A stretch of DNA of 64,000 nt from Lophius americanus. Lineage: Eukaryota > Chordata > Actinopteri > Lophiiformes > Lophiidae. Position 1 is the stretch's first letter, and each line of letters opens with the position of its first letter. Shown in pieces: positions 37,690-49,619 of this stretch. The stretch is taken from NCBI GenBank assembly GCA_037951165.1, contig JBBDHG010000112.1:3275001-3339000 (forward strand), in the 5' to 3' direction. The position numbers were made by a program, and so were the translations under genes. The notes below the pieces were generated by a model. The model saw nothing but the letters and a program-made list of their open reading frames with translations, did no database searches and was not told the DNA's origin.

Positions 37690-37900
37690 GTGTCTCAGGT
37701 CACTTTAACACCAGAGCTGTTTGGTTGGATCTAAACGAACCCTGGTTTGTTTCTTTGGATTGTCCGGTACGTTTGGGGTGGTTTGAAACTCTTGGAACTC
37801 TGGTGATGACCATGCAAGCGAAGTCTGGTCTTGCTTCCAGGTGAACCCTGGTGCGCTTTGTTTGTGGTGTGAAATAAAAGGGGACCAAGTTGTAAACCAA
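37690..37900. mobile_element. Probable DNA-transposon end (miniature element)
   Basis: CAGGTCACTTTAACACCAGA at about 37697 and two repeats of a GAACCCTGGT motif (about 37737 and 37844) are typical of a common fish non-autonomous DNA element. The opposite terminus is not identified. Superfamily unknown. Confidence 0.35.
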
Positions 37901-38329
37901 TTGTAGCAAGAGGAGCAACCTATAGTGCATTGTGGGATGTATTGCTATTTAATACATTCAAATCCATATTAGTATTTTATAAGTATATTAGACGCGGCTG
38001 GCGTCTGTGTACCCATGACAACAGGATTTATGCTCTATTCGTATGGGAGTAGTAGCAGTACCTCTTGTGATTTGGATATTACAGCCACACATCTGTGTTT
38101 GATACGGTGCATTGCACAGGATAAGTGAAGTCTGTATTTCACTTGAATTTACTGACATTATCCCCCCGGATATGAAGTCAAGGCTCTGCGTAACACCCGC
38201 TGCTGTAACCAGGTCAGCGCCTGGAGGTACATCCGGGACAGAAAGAGGTTTTTGCATGCAGGGCACGGTTTCTGGAGTTGTGACGGACAGGCAGTTAGAG
38301 ATCCCATCCGCTGAAATTCTTTACCCCAA

Positions 38330-38815
38330 CAGCGCAGCGTCACACCTAAATGACCTCAACTTAAAAACTGCAAGGCAAAAAATTTTCAGTCCAACTTTCA
38401 GAGGAAGTTGGACATTTTCAAAGTAGATATCTGAGAGGACTGTACACGTCTTCAAATGCTGACACAAACTCAGGGAGAGTGGAAATGTCTGTATCTCATT
38501 TTAACAACTTCAGCCTCAGAGAGCAGCTCGTCCTATTTATTCAGAGTCTCCATCTGGTCAGCAATGTGATCACAATTTCACAGGAGGCAGAACAGATCTA
38601 CAAGTGGGCCGACACTGGATCTCTACAGATGGAATTTATTGATCTGCGAGCAAATGTGGCTCTGAGACAGAGGAGTGCGGTTTGTGACCCTGCCACATTC
38701 TGGTTACAAATACGACCTGAGACAGTTTTCCCTGGACTTTTAAAGTGGTAGATCACACCCTGCCCATGTTTGTCTCTATGCTGTGAATTCCCATCAGTCA
38801 ATACTATATAAACTA
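38330..38815 (+). pseudogene. Dead hAT-family transposase, C-terminal part
   Basis: The translation contains HLNDLNLK (codons from about 38342), a hallmark of ZBED/hAT-type transposases. After a frameshift, the frame continues through a VSHFNNFSLREQLVLFIQSL region to SLQMEFIDLRANVALRQRS and FWLQIRPETVFPGLL (about 38620-38746). This order fits the region just before and at the start of the hAT dimerisation domain, where families read ELIDLQ..., then F(W/Y)..L....FP.L. At least one frameshift and a stop after GLLKW interrupt it, and the N-terminal BED finger and most of the catalytic part are not recognisable upstream. It is a 5'-truncated, decayed relic. Alternatives such as a domesticated gene are unlikely given the breaks. 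Confidence 0.6.
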
Positions 38816-40749
38816 ACTAACTATCAAGAATAAGAAATTAAAATTTAAATATCCTCTTTACTACAAACGCCAGCAGGAAAAATACCAAAGCCATTTTCTA
38901 CCATTAAACTCTGGAAGAAAAGCAAAAGATTTCCCAAGACTGTGCAGAATTTGACCTCTTGCAATTTTAAAACGGTCGTGTTTCCAAGAGCTCTTGCCAA
39001 TTCATTGACATCGTTGCCTATGGCAGGTAGGCCCCAACCCCATGTCAAAATTTCTTCCCTCTTTCTAAACCTCTCTTTTGTTAATGGGTATGAGGTTCAC
39101 ACTGCTGCAATAATTACTAACATTACACCAAACTAATAAAAACTCTGTGGGATATTAACCCCATGAAGCCTGAACTGGTGTTTGCTTGTCAAGAGAAAAG
39201 CTTTGCCACTGATTACCTGACTGGTTGTGTGTTAACTGAAGGTTTGCCAGTGTATTCATACAGGAGCCTCCCCCTCAGCAAACACACACCTGAGGGACCC
39301 CCTCCAATTTAACACAATTAACATCCTCCATGGCCCGCAGAGTAAAACTCAGTGCAAACAAATGCACCCGATTGACAGGGAGCTTAGGCAAATGAATTGT
39401 TTGGGAAGTGGGCTGAGTCTCTGAAGGCTTACAGAAATGCTGAGTGAATTTCAGCTTGGACTATTTGCATTACACAACAGTGTGAGAAAGAGAATCATCT
39501 GAATACAACTTACCTTAGGGTTTTCTTAGGGTTTGCAACAATATAGGTTTAAACACCTCAGGTGGAGTATTCAAAGATGTTTGGAGAGAGGGTAAAATGT
39601 GCTGAAGATTTCTTGTTTTCTTACGGGGAGCTCCCCTATAGGAGTGAACTTATAAATAGAGGTGTAACAACTGCAATGTTTTTGGCGGATCACCAATTTT
39701 TTGAAAAGTTTGACCGGATTGGACGAATGCGATTTTTTGTCTTTGAAGTTTTTAAAACATAATGAGCAGTGTGTTTTAAGAGCTCTTATTTTGAAGAATA
39801 ACAGTTGAAGTAAAGTTAATCGACATTGTGTATATATTCTGACCTGTTGAAATGAGTGATTCCTCCATCCCCCTGCAGTGTGTTTCTTAAAGCAATTGTA
39901 TTAGATTTTGAAGTGCGAATAAATTCATGGCTCGTGGCTGGCTCTGCACGATCGGAAAGTTTAGCCTCGAACTTTAGCTTCTTGAAACTTGCTATGTTCC
40001 TCATAGTTTGTTCAGTATATGATTGAATTGTTTTCGATGTTGTTCCTCCACATCTAATTTTGTCCTTATTGGGAAAATCTAATTGCGAGCTTTGTGTTTT
40101 ATGTTGTTTTTCTGGTTTGCTTGCCAGATATTTGTAGCAATAGCAGCTCATGCTTAGTATGCTTGTACGCCGCCTGGAGTACTCAAATTATGAAAGTATA
40201 TCCTGCTAACACTTGTTGGCTCTGAAAATAAAACTGCATTAACCTTTGTAGCTAGATTGCGATGTTATGGCTTTTCTGGTCCGTTTATGGTGAATATGGT
40301 CACTGGGCTAGGAGGAGTAGGTCAATCTTAAAAAAAATTATGTAACTTCCTGGTATTAGGTGAGGCCATGACTATAGCTGAATTTTGATATTTATATGTG
40401 TTTGGCTCAGGGTTATATAACGAGTTAAATTTGGGGAGGTTGGGATCATGGTTATGGGAGTTATGACAATGTCATATCTCGAAGCAAAACTTCAGAATTT
40501 GCTGTCCTACCTTGCTGGATAACACTCCAAATCCGCTCACCTTTTGTCCTTGCCCAGGCCCACCTTTCCACAAAAATCCATCAAAATCTTGTCAAGATTT
40601 TTTGAGTTATGCTTCTTCCAAACAAATGGCATTAGTCTCCTCCAACTCTTGTTTTCTAACCATTTACAAACCTGAAATCATCATGATTCTGTGATTAATC
40701 CAGAAAGATGAAGATGTAGTAACAATATATGTGGGAAGAACGACTGTCC
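38816..40749. other. Non-genic sequence
   Basis: AT-rich with no recognised repeat. The hAT relic may extend some way into the left end but cannot be traced. Confidence 0.45.
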
Positions 40750-40750
40750 T

Positions 40751-40848
40751 CCAATCTGAAGATTGGACGATAACCACTTTCTAGGAAATGTAGGCTGGTC
40801 TACATGTCCTAGAAACTGGTTATCCACATGGTAGATAACCAGTTATCT
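40751..40848. repeat. Cluster of nested palindromes
   Basis: Four inverted repeats overlap or abut within 100 bp. They are CCAATC-TGAA-GATTGG (40751-40766), a 25-bp arm pair (40769-40793 with 40800-40824, 23 of 25 paired, 6-base loop), AACTGGTTAT with ATAACCAGTT (40814-40823 and 40835-40844), and AGATAAC-CA-GTTATCT (40833-40848). GTCCTAGA recurs at about 40807 and 40861. This is either the remains of a foldback element or a product of repeated template switching. Confidence 0.7.
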
Positions 40849-40931
40849 ATATGGTCTACGTCCTAGAGCAAGACCCTCAACCCAAATATTCTGCCAGGGC
40901 TCTTCAAAGGAACTTCCCTCCTGCTCCTTTA

Positions 40932-41682
40932 AGCCGGGCGTACACTGTACGATTTGAGCCCGATTCACACTTGCAAATGAGCCTCAGGAACGCCGGGCCG
41001 CCTGACTTTGTCAGTCTTTTGTAGTTTGTCGCGCAGTGTACGCTGGGTCACGAGTGCCGATAAGCAGCCCCCCTACAGCGCTATGATCATCGGATGGTTT
41101 TCTGGCGTGTCAGAAATTGTGACAGGGTCTCGACTCAATCAGCTGAGGTCAGCGGCATCATTTCTCACTGTGATACAACATGTTGTAATAATAAAAATAA
41201 TAAGTAATAAATAGTCATAAAGTAGAAAGGGAAGTTTGTGAATAATAAGAAAGGACGAATAAAAAAGGTTCAGGGCAGTCACAGCGGTGCTAGTCAAATG
41301 TAACTCTCTTACCTACCCTTACCTACAAGTCTCTCTGCAAAATACACCAGTAATACTGTCCAGTCCAGATACGCCACCTACTTAAAACAAAAAAGAAGTT
41401 TTGGCACACTGGCTGGCAAAAAAATTATCAAGACAGCTAGTTTCTGTCTTGTTAGCATGTTGTAAACAAATTACGTATTTTTTTCTGATTTGGAGATTTC
41501 AAACAAAACTTTATTGACAATTGTAAATAGAGCAATAGGCTGCAGGAGCCGAGTAGTAGTAGAGTGTGAGCACTCGTGTTGTGCGGGTGGACCTGGTCGT
41601 ACAGTGTGAGCAAACAAATCGGGAGATGTGTGTTGAAATGAAACGGCCACGACTCAAAAGTCGAACAGTATAAGCCCAGCCC
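40932..41682. mobile_element. Non-autonomous DNA transposon with terminal inverted repeats
   Basis: The left end GCCGGGCGTACACTGTACGA and the reverse complement of the right end GCTGGGCTTATACTGTTCGA pair at 16 of 20 positions. A second TCGTACAGTGTGAGC copy lies just inside the right end, a subterminal repeat. The roughly 750-bp interior has no transposase. This TIR type is common in fish, but I cannot assign the superfamily safely (hAT or PIF-Harbinger are possible), and no clean target duplication is visible. Confidence 0.6.
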
Positions 41683-44600
41683 CGCATCTTTTTTTAAAAT
41701 TCTTTTTTTTACATCTTCTTGCTTATCTTTTTATAAACATATTCTTCAGAGATGAAGGCTACTAACCTGTGTAATTGTCCTCTGACCTGCTTCAAGTTCA
41801 ACTTCTTGGACACCGTCAACATACATGCAGAAAATTAATGCTATCAAACTTCTTCTTTCCCTCTTGTTTAACAGCCAGCCATTTTCCCTTTTTCTTGGTA
41901 ACATCAGCATGCTGTTTTGCTTGATGTGTCCTTTGGTAACTCTAGTGGCCCCTTTAAATTCAAGATCAAAACAGGTTTTACAAACTTCTGAACCATGGTC
42001 AAATTCTGGTGGAGACTTTCACCAATATCCAACACAAGGAAGTTGTGTTGAAGGAGAGATGTTAAGCCAGAACAATCACAACATTTGATTTTCAAGTCCG
42101 AGATCCAACGATTAGAAATATGTTTTCTGTGATTGCAGAAGGATTATGCCTTGGTGATAGGATAACAACTTAATTCTAAAGCAACAACAATTTTTATTTC
42201 ATAACAATCATCATTGTTCTGATACAAAGAGTCAAAAAATACTAATACTAAGTTCCTAACATGGCATTTTCATGGGAAACTGCAGATAAGGTTCTGTATA
42301 TAAAATCATTTATTTTATTGATTTATGAATCATTTTTTCTTTTTGACAAGTTTCATGAATTAGAGTCTTTTGGCAGAAAACAAACGTGGAATCTAGAATC
42401 CAGAGTTAGACCTCACTATGAAATTAGGTATTGTTGTGTCTTTCAAAGCCCCAGGGCTGTCTTCAAAGCATACTCAATATGAGTCAGTAGATCCCATTAC
42501 TCATCTCTTGCAAAGTTTAATTTGGGGTTCTGACACAATGTGCTCTGTGTCTTTTCAAATGGCCAAGGATCTCCGAGCTGCTCAGAGAGAGGAAGAGAGA
42601 GCAATGGGCTTCCACGCCCATTTTTGTCCTAATAGGCCAAGCTGGACAGACAAACTGATAGCATCTGCCTGCTTTGTCAACAGAGGACATTTTAAAGGAA
42701 GAACTGAGCGCCAAACATTAAGCGGGACCCGATGAGGACAGAGATGGATGGCTGGGAGGTCACTGACTTTTTCTGGCCAAGGGGTCCACCTTCTTATCTC
42801 TGACCCTCACTGGCCAATCGATTGGTTGTGGGGCATTAGTCATCAACCAAACCCAGGTCACTGCTTTCTTCTCTAGCCCTTTGCCACGGGCAAAGCAGTG
42901 TCAGCCTTCATGCATGTGCCACTTTATGGAGATGGATGAATGTTCCAGCAAACATGTTGCCACTGGCAGAGCGACTGCAGCGAAAGGATCTGACATAAAT
43001 ATGGTTGAAACACATTGAGATGTTTAAGTTGTGATTCTTAGTTGAGTTTCATTTTGTTGTTAAGTTAGATTGATATGGTATATTTTTAATTCTTCCAACT
43101 TTTGGTGGTATATTTGTTGCCAAATATACTGTATTTAATTAACTAAAAACGAAGCACTTATGCTACTAAAATATAGACATGAAGATTTTTTTCAGTTTTA
43201 AGGGACTTTTTCATGCGTCGATGTTTTCATAATTGGGATTGGTTACATCACCATTCTAGTAAACCCCGCTGCAATAGCTGTTTTAAAGCCCTTAAGTGGA
43301 GTGGGGAGGTTTGCTGCTTAGGAAAACCCCCTCTTAAATTGTGTGCACTGCCAATGGTAAATTTTGGCACGAGAAAATGATCTCTGATCAATTTTTGTGT
43401 CAAAAGATCAAACAAAAAAAGAGAGAAATTAGGACATTTACAAACCTCAAATGTGACTAAAGACTTGTTATCTGTAATTGCACCCACATCACGATAATTA
43501 ATGATAAAAAGAGAATGATGTTACTTACAATACTTTGGATTGTTATAGGCAGTGGTAAGCAGAGCATCACAGAAACAAGAAAGCAATGCATTAAATGCTT
43601 TTGATAAGAGACTGTCATAAAACAGCCGGATGGACTTAAAAGAAAGGTTTTAAGAAAGTATAGTTCTTAATTGCCTGTTTTCTACAGCTGATAAGTTGCT
43701 TTATTGTGCAAATAATTCTGGTTCTGTCCATTAAAAATCTAATTCCAGTTATATTTTCAATATAAAATATTTGAAAGTATATTTCTCTTCTCACCTACGT
43801 GTTATTTGGGTTATTGTATTTAAAATGTCTGACATTGGTTTGGGGGAGTAACTTGGCTTTTCATGGCTCGAAAGACTGCAGACAGAAGTCATGGTGCCCT
43901 GCAGTGCAGTCATTAGGGCACGAGACGATGGGAGCCACGAGGATGTCTGCACTCCAGGGATCTAATCTGGTACCATGGGCTCTGCTTTGGGAAAAGACCT
44001 GTTCCTGGGTTCCCTTGGGTTCTGGCAGGTGCCTTAGTTCTGCAACAATTAGCCATTCCCATGCTTTGGCTACTTTTGTGGCTGTACTAAGCCCATTGGA
44101 GCATTAACTCTGGTCACATTAGCTCAAATGGAAAAGTCAGCAGGGGCACCTTTTTCAGCTTGGTTAACTTTATTGTTTCATTTTTTTGTTAGGGTGTTAA
44201 TAATACTCAAATCCCGACTTAGTCCCAAGGATCTTTTCATACAATGTCAAGAAAAAAGAAGATTGAAAAACTCTGCATGTGCCTACAAATTGATTAACTG
44301 CCATCGTTGGTCAGTTTGTTGTGATTCATTAACGATTGCTGGCCACACTGGAGAGAAGAAATATGTGAGGGACCTTCATCCTTCCACACAGTTTACCTCA
44401 CATCATCGGCCACTAATGTTCCCACTTCGTTGGTCAATAAGCATATCTTCTTAGTGAAGTCTTTGCCACCTCAGCTTTTAATCTTGCTTTTGGAATCAGT
44501 CCTCAATTTATCAGAAAGCTGTGAGTAGCTGCTTCAGGAAATTGTGTGTGTGTTAAGCAGAGTGGAATTAATGGCTTGCACTGAAACCTGTAGCCATGGC

Positions 44601-44880
44601 TGGCTTAGCCTTTTACCAATCCCCCTGATCCTGCTTCTTACAGGAGCTTGGCCATTGTGGATGGTGAGATGATTGTGTGGCTTCAGGAGCTTGTCTCTGT
44701 CTCTTTTGTCTTTCGGGGTAGCACAGGGATCTCCCTTTTTTCTGCCACCATGTTCCTTTCAGCCAGTATCACAGCTGGCCCTTTTAATTCACTCAGGACA
44801 TCGGCTGACTCTACCCCCCAAGAGGCCACTGTAAACACACACATACCCATTTTAAAGTATTTTTTCTACATTTAACACAT
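41683..44880. other. Non-genic sequence
   Basis: Mostly unique. A complex patch at 42520-42920 may be a conserved element. No exon or transposon recognised. Confidence 0.4.
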
Positions 44881-46899
44881 TGTGACTTTTTCAAAACAGT
44901 TAAAGGTTTTGAAAAAGTGTTACAATGAAACAATTAAATGTTTTGCAACGATGTTGCATGATGATTTTCCAGTTGGAAACAAAAAATAAAAATGGGAGAT
45001 ACGTTTAAAAACAGGGCTGGTGCCTGTGAATCCCCAGCATGTGTAGTCTGGCCATCTGCCCGCTCTAAGGATGCCGACTCATTGAGTTCCACAATTGGAA
45101 CCCCTATACAGTCAAACAATTACCCTAAACAGCTTGGTAATGGTTTTATGGTGTTTAGAATGACGGCCTGCAAAATAAAACTACAGGATCCTCACAAAAA
45201 CCTTACATAGTTGTAAATATGTATTAACCAGAAAATGGGCCTTGTGTGGGATCATTTAGAAGAGACAAAGACTGGCCACTGGAGAAAGAAGCAAGATGCC
45301 GTAAGAAAAAGGGGATTCTACATAGCTAATGAGTGTCTCCATAGAAATGTAAAGGGGTGGGTCTTGAGAAACTGTAAAGTTTAGAGGTCTGATCGCTGTG
45401 CCCACTTCCCATTGTGGCAATGCTAATTCATCCCTAGTTATGTCACGCAGGACTTTTATTGTGACGTGAGGTGGGGGAAAGTCATTATTGTGAGCAAACT
45501 CTGATTCCCTAGAAAGGAGAAAGAGGTTTTGTTAGTTGTTGTACTTTAGGCATGTCAAAGAGAATAGCCCAAATAAAAATGAAATTTTAACGTCAGCAGG
45601 GAGGGGCCAGCCAATTTACCTCAGGGTCCTTCAGCATCAACGACAGTGCCCACTCCACCTCATGAGACATGGTCAGCCCTTTAGGAAGAAGTGACAAAGA
45701 AACCCTTGTGTCAAATGAACATGAACATGATATGTGGACACTGAGATGAGAACACAAAAGAGAGCCAAGCTTAAAAAGGTGTTAAACTGAAATCTGAGGA
45801 TTTCTTGGTAATGATGAACAAAACAAATTCCCCGTGATGCAATGTCTTCAGTAGGCAAAGCATTGAAAACGCAAGACCAGAGCAAGAACTGAAAGCACCA
45901 GTGAGAGCCGTACACCATGAGTATCTGGTTTACTACATTTGTATCTAACTAACACCATGTTAGAAATAGTAGAGCTGTTTGTGCTGTTGCAAACTATTCA
46001 ACGAACCTTTCAATATGACATCTAAATGGCTGAATTAAGGAGGATATGAGTGTTTTTGTGTTTGGAAAGATGAGGACTTGAAGATTATACCGCCGATTGA
46101 AATGTAAAGCAGCTCTTGCAATTACCCATAACCTCAGCGCGAACCTTGCCTGAAACAATGCAACTAGTTTCAAAGGCTGGGCGGCAGGCGCATCCCTGAG
46201 AGGCACAGTGAGATAACAAGAAGGCATCATTAAAGGTAAAGGCAGGGAACAGAGATTTTTTTATCTTTCCTCACAGTTATATGGTCAACAGAGGAGCCCC
46301 CTTAGCCAAACACCTTTTTGGATCTCTTTGAGTGAGTGGTGCAATCTTTAAAGATAAAATATGAGGTTAGACCTGTTTTGTTCCTGTGTTTGTGGTTTAT
46401 TAATTTCAATATAAAAGTGTAAAATAAGACGTGCTTGGTAAATTGACTAATGGAATTAAATACACTGAGCCTGAATACTCTTTAATATGGTAGAATCTAA
46501 CGATAAGCGTACAAATTAACAGGAAAAGTTGCATTTAATCTCAATATTTCCAATTGCCTGTTTTTGTTTTGTATGCGGTTTTTAATCTTGTACTCTTAGT
46601 GGTTCCACTACTTTCTGACCTGCAATGATCTGCTCTTACAGATAGCTGTGAAAGGTCCGTTCCACTTTGGACAGAGCTGGATTTAGCAGATATTTGCATT
46701 TTAATGTACTCAATACAATCAAGAGCATAGAAGAGATATGGGATCAGGGCAACTGCCACCTTTTAAAAGGCCTTTTTCATGTGAGATCTTTTGACTGTTG
46801 GAATTAGCAAAGAAGGGGTAGTGTTTCTATATGTGTGTTGGAGGGATGTAGGGCTGAAACATTGCCACAAACGCATACATGTACACACAGCGCACCTAA
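44881..46899. other. Non-genic sequence
   Basis: Unique sequence with one perfect hairpin (44885-44918). Nothing else recognised. Confidence 0.4.
44885..44918. repeat. Perfect 13-bp hairpin
   Basis: Arms ACTTTTTCAAAAC (44885-44897) and GTTTTGAAAAAGT (44906-44918), loop of 8. Confidence 0.9.
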
Positions 46900-47170
46900 T
46901 CTCACCCTTTTAGATTGCCCCAGATGGATAAGATTCTCTTTCTGTTCGAAGGTAGCTGCCGTACCCGTTATTTCAACTTCAATCACTGTGTTTTGGCACC
47001 GAGACCTCAGATTGCCCTCTACCCACTTGAGAGTGACCTCGATCCTTCTGCTGTGCTGGTAGTCCCAGTATGCAGGGCAGATGTGGGACATGAGCCAGTC
47101 TGCTCCCTGAGGTGTTTGCCGTCTCCATCCTTTCTGTCAACATTCGGCTTTCTCTACCACTCTCAATAAG
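46900..47170 (-). other. Complex block, weak candidate exon or conserved element
   Basis: On the minus strand a stop-free frame runs from about 47152 past 46906 with ordinary, non-repetitive residue composition (for example WDYQHSRRIEVTLKWVEG). A donor-like AAAGG/GTGAGA lies at about 46906-46900 and an AG near 47134, but the latter has a poor pyrimidine tract. The plus strand is also open (46915-47169), so the openness is not strand specific. No domain is recognised. A conserved non-coding element is the more likely explanation. Confidence 0.15.
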
Positions 47171-47939
47171 TAGCAGAGCCCTTTGGTCTAAGATGAGTCC
47201 AGATGAAGACAGCAAACTCTATCCAACACAGATTTAGGGTGGTGGATGTAAGGGGGATTGTCTGATGTTTGATTGGCTGTAGCATTTTGTGCTTTGAAGG
47301 CCCGGCTGTTTGAAACGTGAGCTGATTTGTCCCTACGAATATTTTTCAGATTGACGTGTGTATATATTTACATATTGCCCTGGGGTGAGCACAAATGAAG
47401 AAGTGACTTATTTACATTCTGGAGTGAATTCTTTAGCCTGTTGATCAATAACTGACATGTTGAGCAGATTTAAGTGGAGTTAAGCTGAAACTTTATGTCA
47501 CGTGATAGTCTTTTTTTGAAATGGATACAAAATTATTAAAGGCCACATCAAGGACCCATCAGAAAAAAAGCAGCAGGGTGATATAACCAACCACATCATG
47601 ACAATTCTTTCTTTTGTTATAAATTCAAAAATTTGGATTTGATTATACGTATACTGGGAACAAAACTGGATGTTCCCCAATTACAAACACGCATCCTTGT
47701 GTCCATGGCACACGTTTTTTTTAAATGACACTTTTTGTTGGTCAAACTCTCATATTCAATATTTCTGTTATTAATGCAATAACAGAAAAGTAAACAAAAA
47801 CAAATACATAAAGGCTCACAATTTTTTTACTTTGGCGAATTAATGATGTTACAGTACATTTCAATTTTATAGTGCCATTGGTCAATAAAAATAGTTGTCA
47901 GTTAGTGGGGGGATGCAGTAATAACAGTCATTACTAAGT
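47171..47939. other. AT-rich non-genic sequence
   Basis: Nothing recognised apart from the 47762-47788 hairpin. It leads directly into the minisatellite. Confidence 0.5.
47762..47788. repeat. Perfect 11-bp hairpin
   Basis: Arms TTTCTGTTATT (47762-47772) and AATAACAGAAA (47778-47788), loop of 5. Confidence 0.9.
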
Positions 47940-47940
47940 A

Positions 47941-48921
47941 ATCATATTCTCTGCTAGAGAAACTAGATTAAATCATAGTCTCTCTGCAAGAGAAGCTAGA
48001 TTAAATCATACTCTCTGCTAGAGAAAATAGATTAAATCATACTCTCTGCTAGAGAAACTAGATTAAATCATACTCTCTGCTAGAGAAACTAGATTAAATC
48101 ATACTCTCTGCTAGAGAAACTAGATTAAATCATACTCTCTCCTAGAGAAACTAGATTAAATCATACTCTCTGCTAGAGAAACTAGATTAAATCATACTCT
48201 CTACTAGAGAAACTAGATTAAATCATAATCTCTACTAGAGAAACTAGATTAAATCATACTCTCTCCTAGAGAAACTAGATTAAATCATACTCTCTGCTAG
48301 AGAAACTAGATTAAATCATACTCTCTGCTAGAGAAACTAGATTAAATCATACTCTCTACTAGAGAAACTAGATTAAATCATACTCTCTACTAGAGAAACT
48401 AGATTAAATCATACTCTCTCCTAGAGAAACTAGATTAAATCATACTCTCTGCTAGAGAAACTAGATTAAATCATACTCTCTGCTAGAGAAACTAGATTAA
48501 ATCATACTCTCTCCTAGAGAAACTAGATTAAATCATACTCTCTGCTAGAGAAACTAGATTAAAACATACTCTCTCTGCAAGAGAAGATATATTAAATCAT
48601 AGTCTCTCTGCTAGAGAAACTAGATTAAAACATAGTCTCTCTGCTAGAGAAACTAGATTAAAACATACTCTCTCTGCAAGAGAAGATATATTAAATCATA
48701 GTCTCTCTGCTAGAGAAGCTAGATTTAATCATACTCCTCTGCTAGAGAAACTAGATTAAAACATAGTCTCTCTGCTAGAGAAACTAGATTAAAACATACT
48801 CTCTCTGCAAGAGAAGATATATTAAATCATAGTCTCTCTGCTAGAGAAACTAGATTAAATCATACTCTCTCTGCTAGAGAAACTAGATTAAATCATACTC
48901 TCTGCTAGAGAAACTAGATTA
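47941..48921 (+). repeat. Two-domain minisatellite, about 31 units of 31-33 bp
   Basis: The unit reads CTCTCTGCTAGAGAAACTAG followed by ATTAAATCATA (31 bp). I count 31 units. The left domain (about units 3-20) is 31 bp with a variable base after CTCTCT: G, C or A. In order, units 8-12 read G A A C G and units 13-17 again G A A C G, a five-unit (155-bp) higher-order repeat. The right domain (from about 48571) has 32-33-bp units with an extra CT, AAAACAT in place of AAATCAT, and a recurrent GCAAGAGAAGATATATTAAA variant every three to four units (48577, 48676, 48807). Each unit can fold through TCTCT-GCT-AGAGA. It abuts the Helitron-like relic B. Confidence 0.95.
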
Positions 48922-48984
48922 ATTTCTGAGAAGGAAGGGGGTGATGCAAAACTGGCAAAGGCAAATTGAATTTTGGTTACATAT

Positions 48985-49557
48985 AGTAATGCGAAGAAGA
49001 ACTAGACGGACTTTTGGTAAAGTAGGTGTTTTCCAAAGTAGGGAGAGCTTTATCTCCAAATATTTTCGGGACATAGTTTCTCAACCTTTGGTCTGATTTG
49101 ATCTAAATTTGGTGCATATGAATTTATATAAGGAAATCTATTGTGTGTATAAATCCCATTTTACTCTTAAAATTTCATATTATACCATCGGGAGCTTTCT
49201 TACAAAAAACACGTTTTTTTCGGACATATTTTCGAAATGGTTGGTACATTTTAACATACAATTTATTACCTTTCCCTGTCCAGCAACTTTGGCATTCAGT
49301 ATAAAGGTCTGGGTGTCTTACATTGCCATAAAATTGGTGAGTTTGAAACAACTTGAGGAGATCTATCCGGTCTGTATGGTATTTTAATCCAACAGTTATT
49401 TTTTTACTCTCTGGGTGAGCTTTTCTTTTCTGAAAAAAAAAAACGTTTTTCAGACGTAAATTTTTTCACATTTAATTTGAGGAGTTCAATCAGGGGGGTG
49501 GCTTGTACAATGCAGGAGATTGGAGGCTTTTGTGGCATATAATCTCGCTTGGCCTAG
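48985..49557 (+). mobile_element. Relic B of the Helitron-like family
   Basis: Shares with 57690-58819, in order, GAGCTTTATCTCCAAAT, TTTCTCAACCTTTGGTCTGA, AAATTTGGTGCATATGAAT, CATTTTACTCTTA, GGGAGCTTTCTTACAAAAAA, TTTAATTTGAGGAGTTCAAT and a terminus GGCCTAGTT, where CTAG is 49554-49557 and the next base is T. This 3' end fits the CTRR/T rule for Helitrons, though the subterminal hairpin is not clear in this copy. It has one internal unit, against about 2.5-3 in the 58-kb copy. No coding content. The 92-codon open frame starting at 49109 resembles the one in relic A only because the DNA is homologous. Confidence 0.6.
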
Positions 49558-49593
49558 TTTTAAACTCATTACACTGGGTGGCTCTGTAATCAG

Positions 49594-49619
49594 CAGGGTG
49601 GTGGTGGTGGGGGGGGGGT
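49594..49619. repeat. GGT/G-rich tract
   Basis: (GGT)n followed by ten G residues on the plus strand. A possible G-quadruplex former. Confidence 0.8.

Noticed and set aside
47941..48921. CRISPR array
   Set aside because: Units are contiguous with no unique spacers, and the host is a vertebrate; this is a minisatellite.
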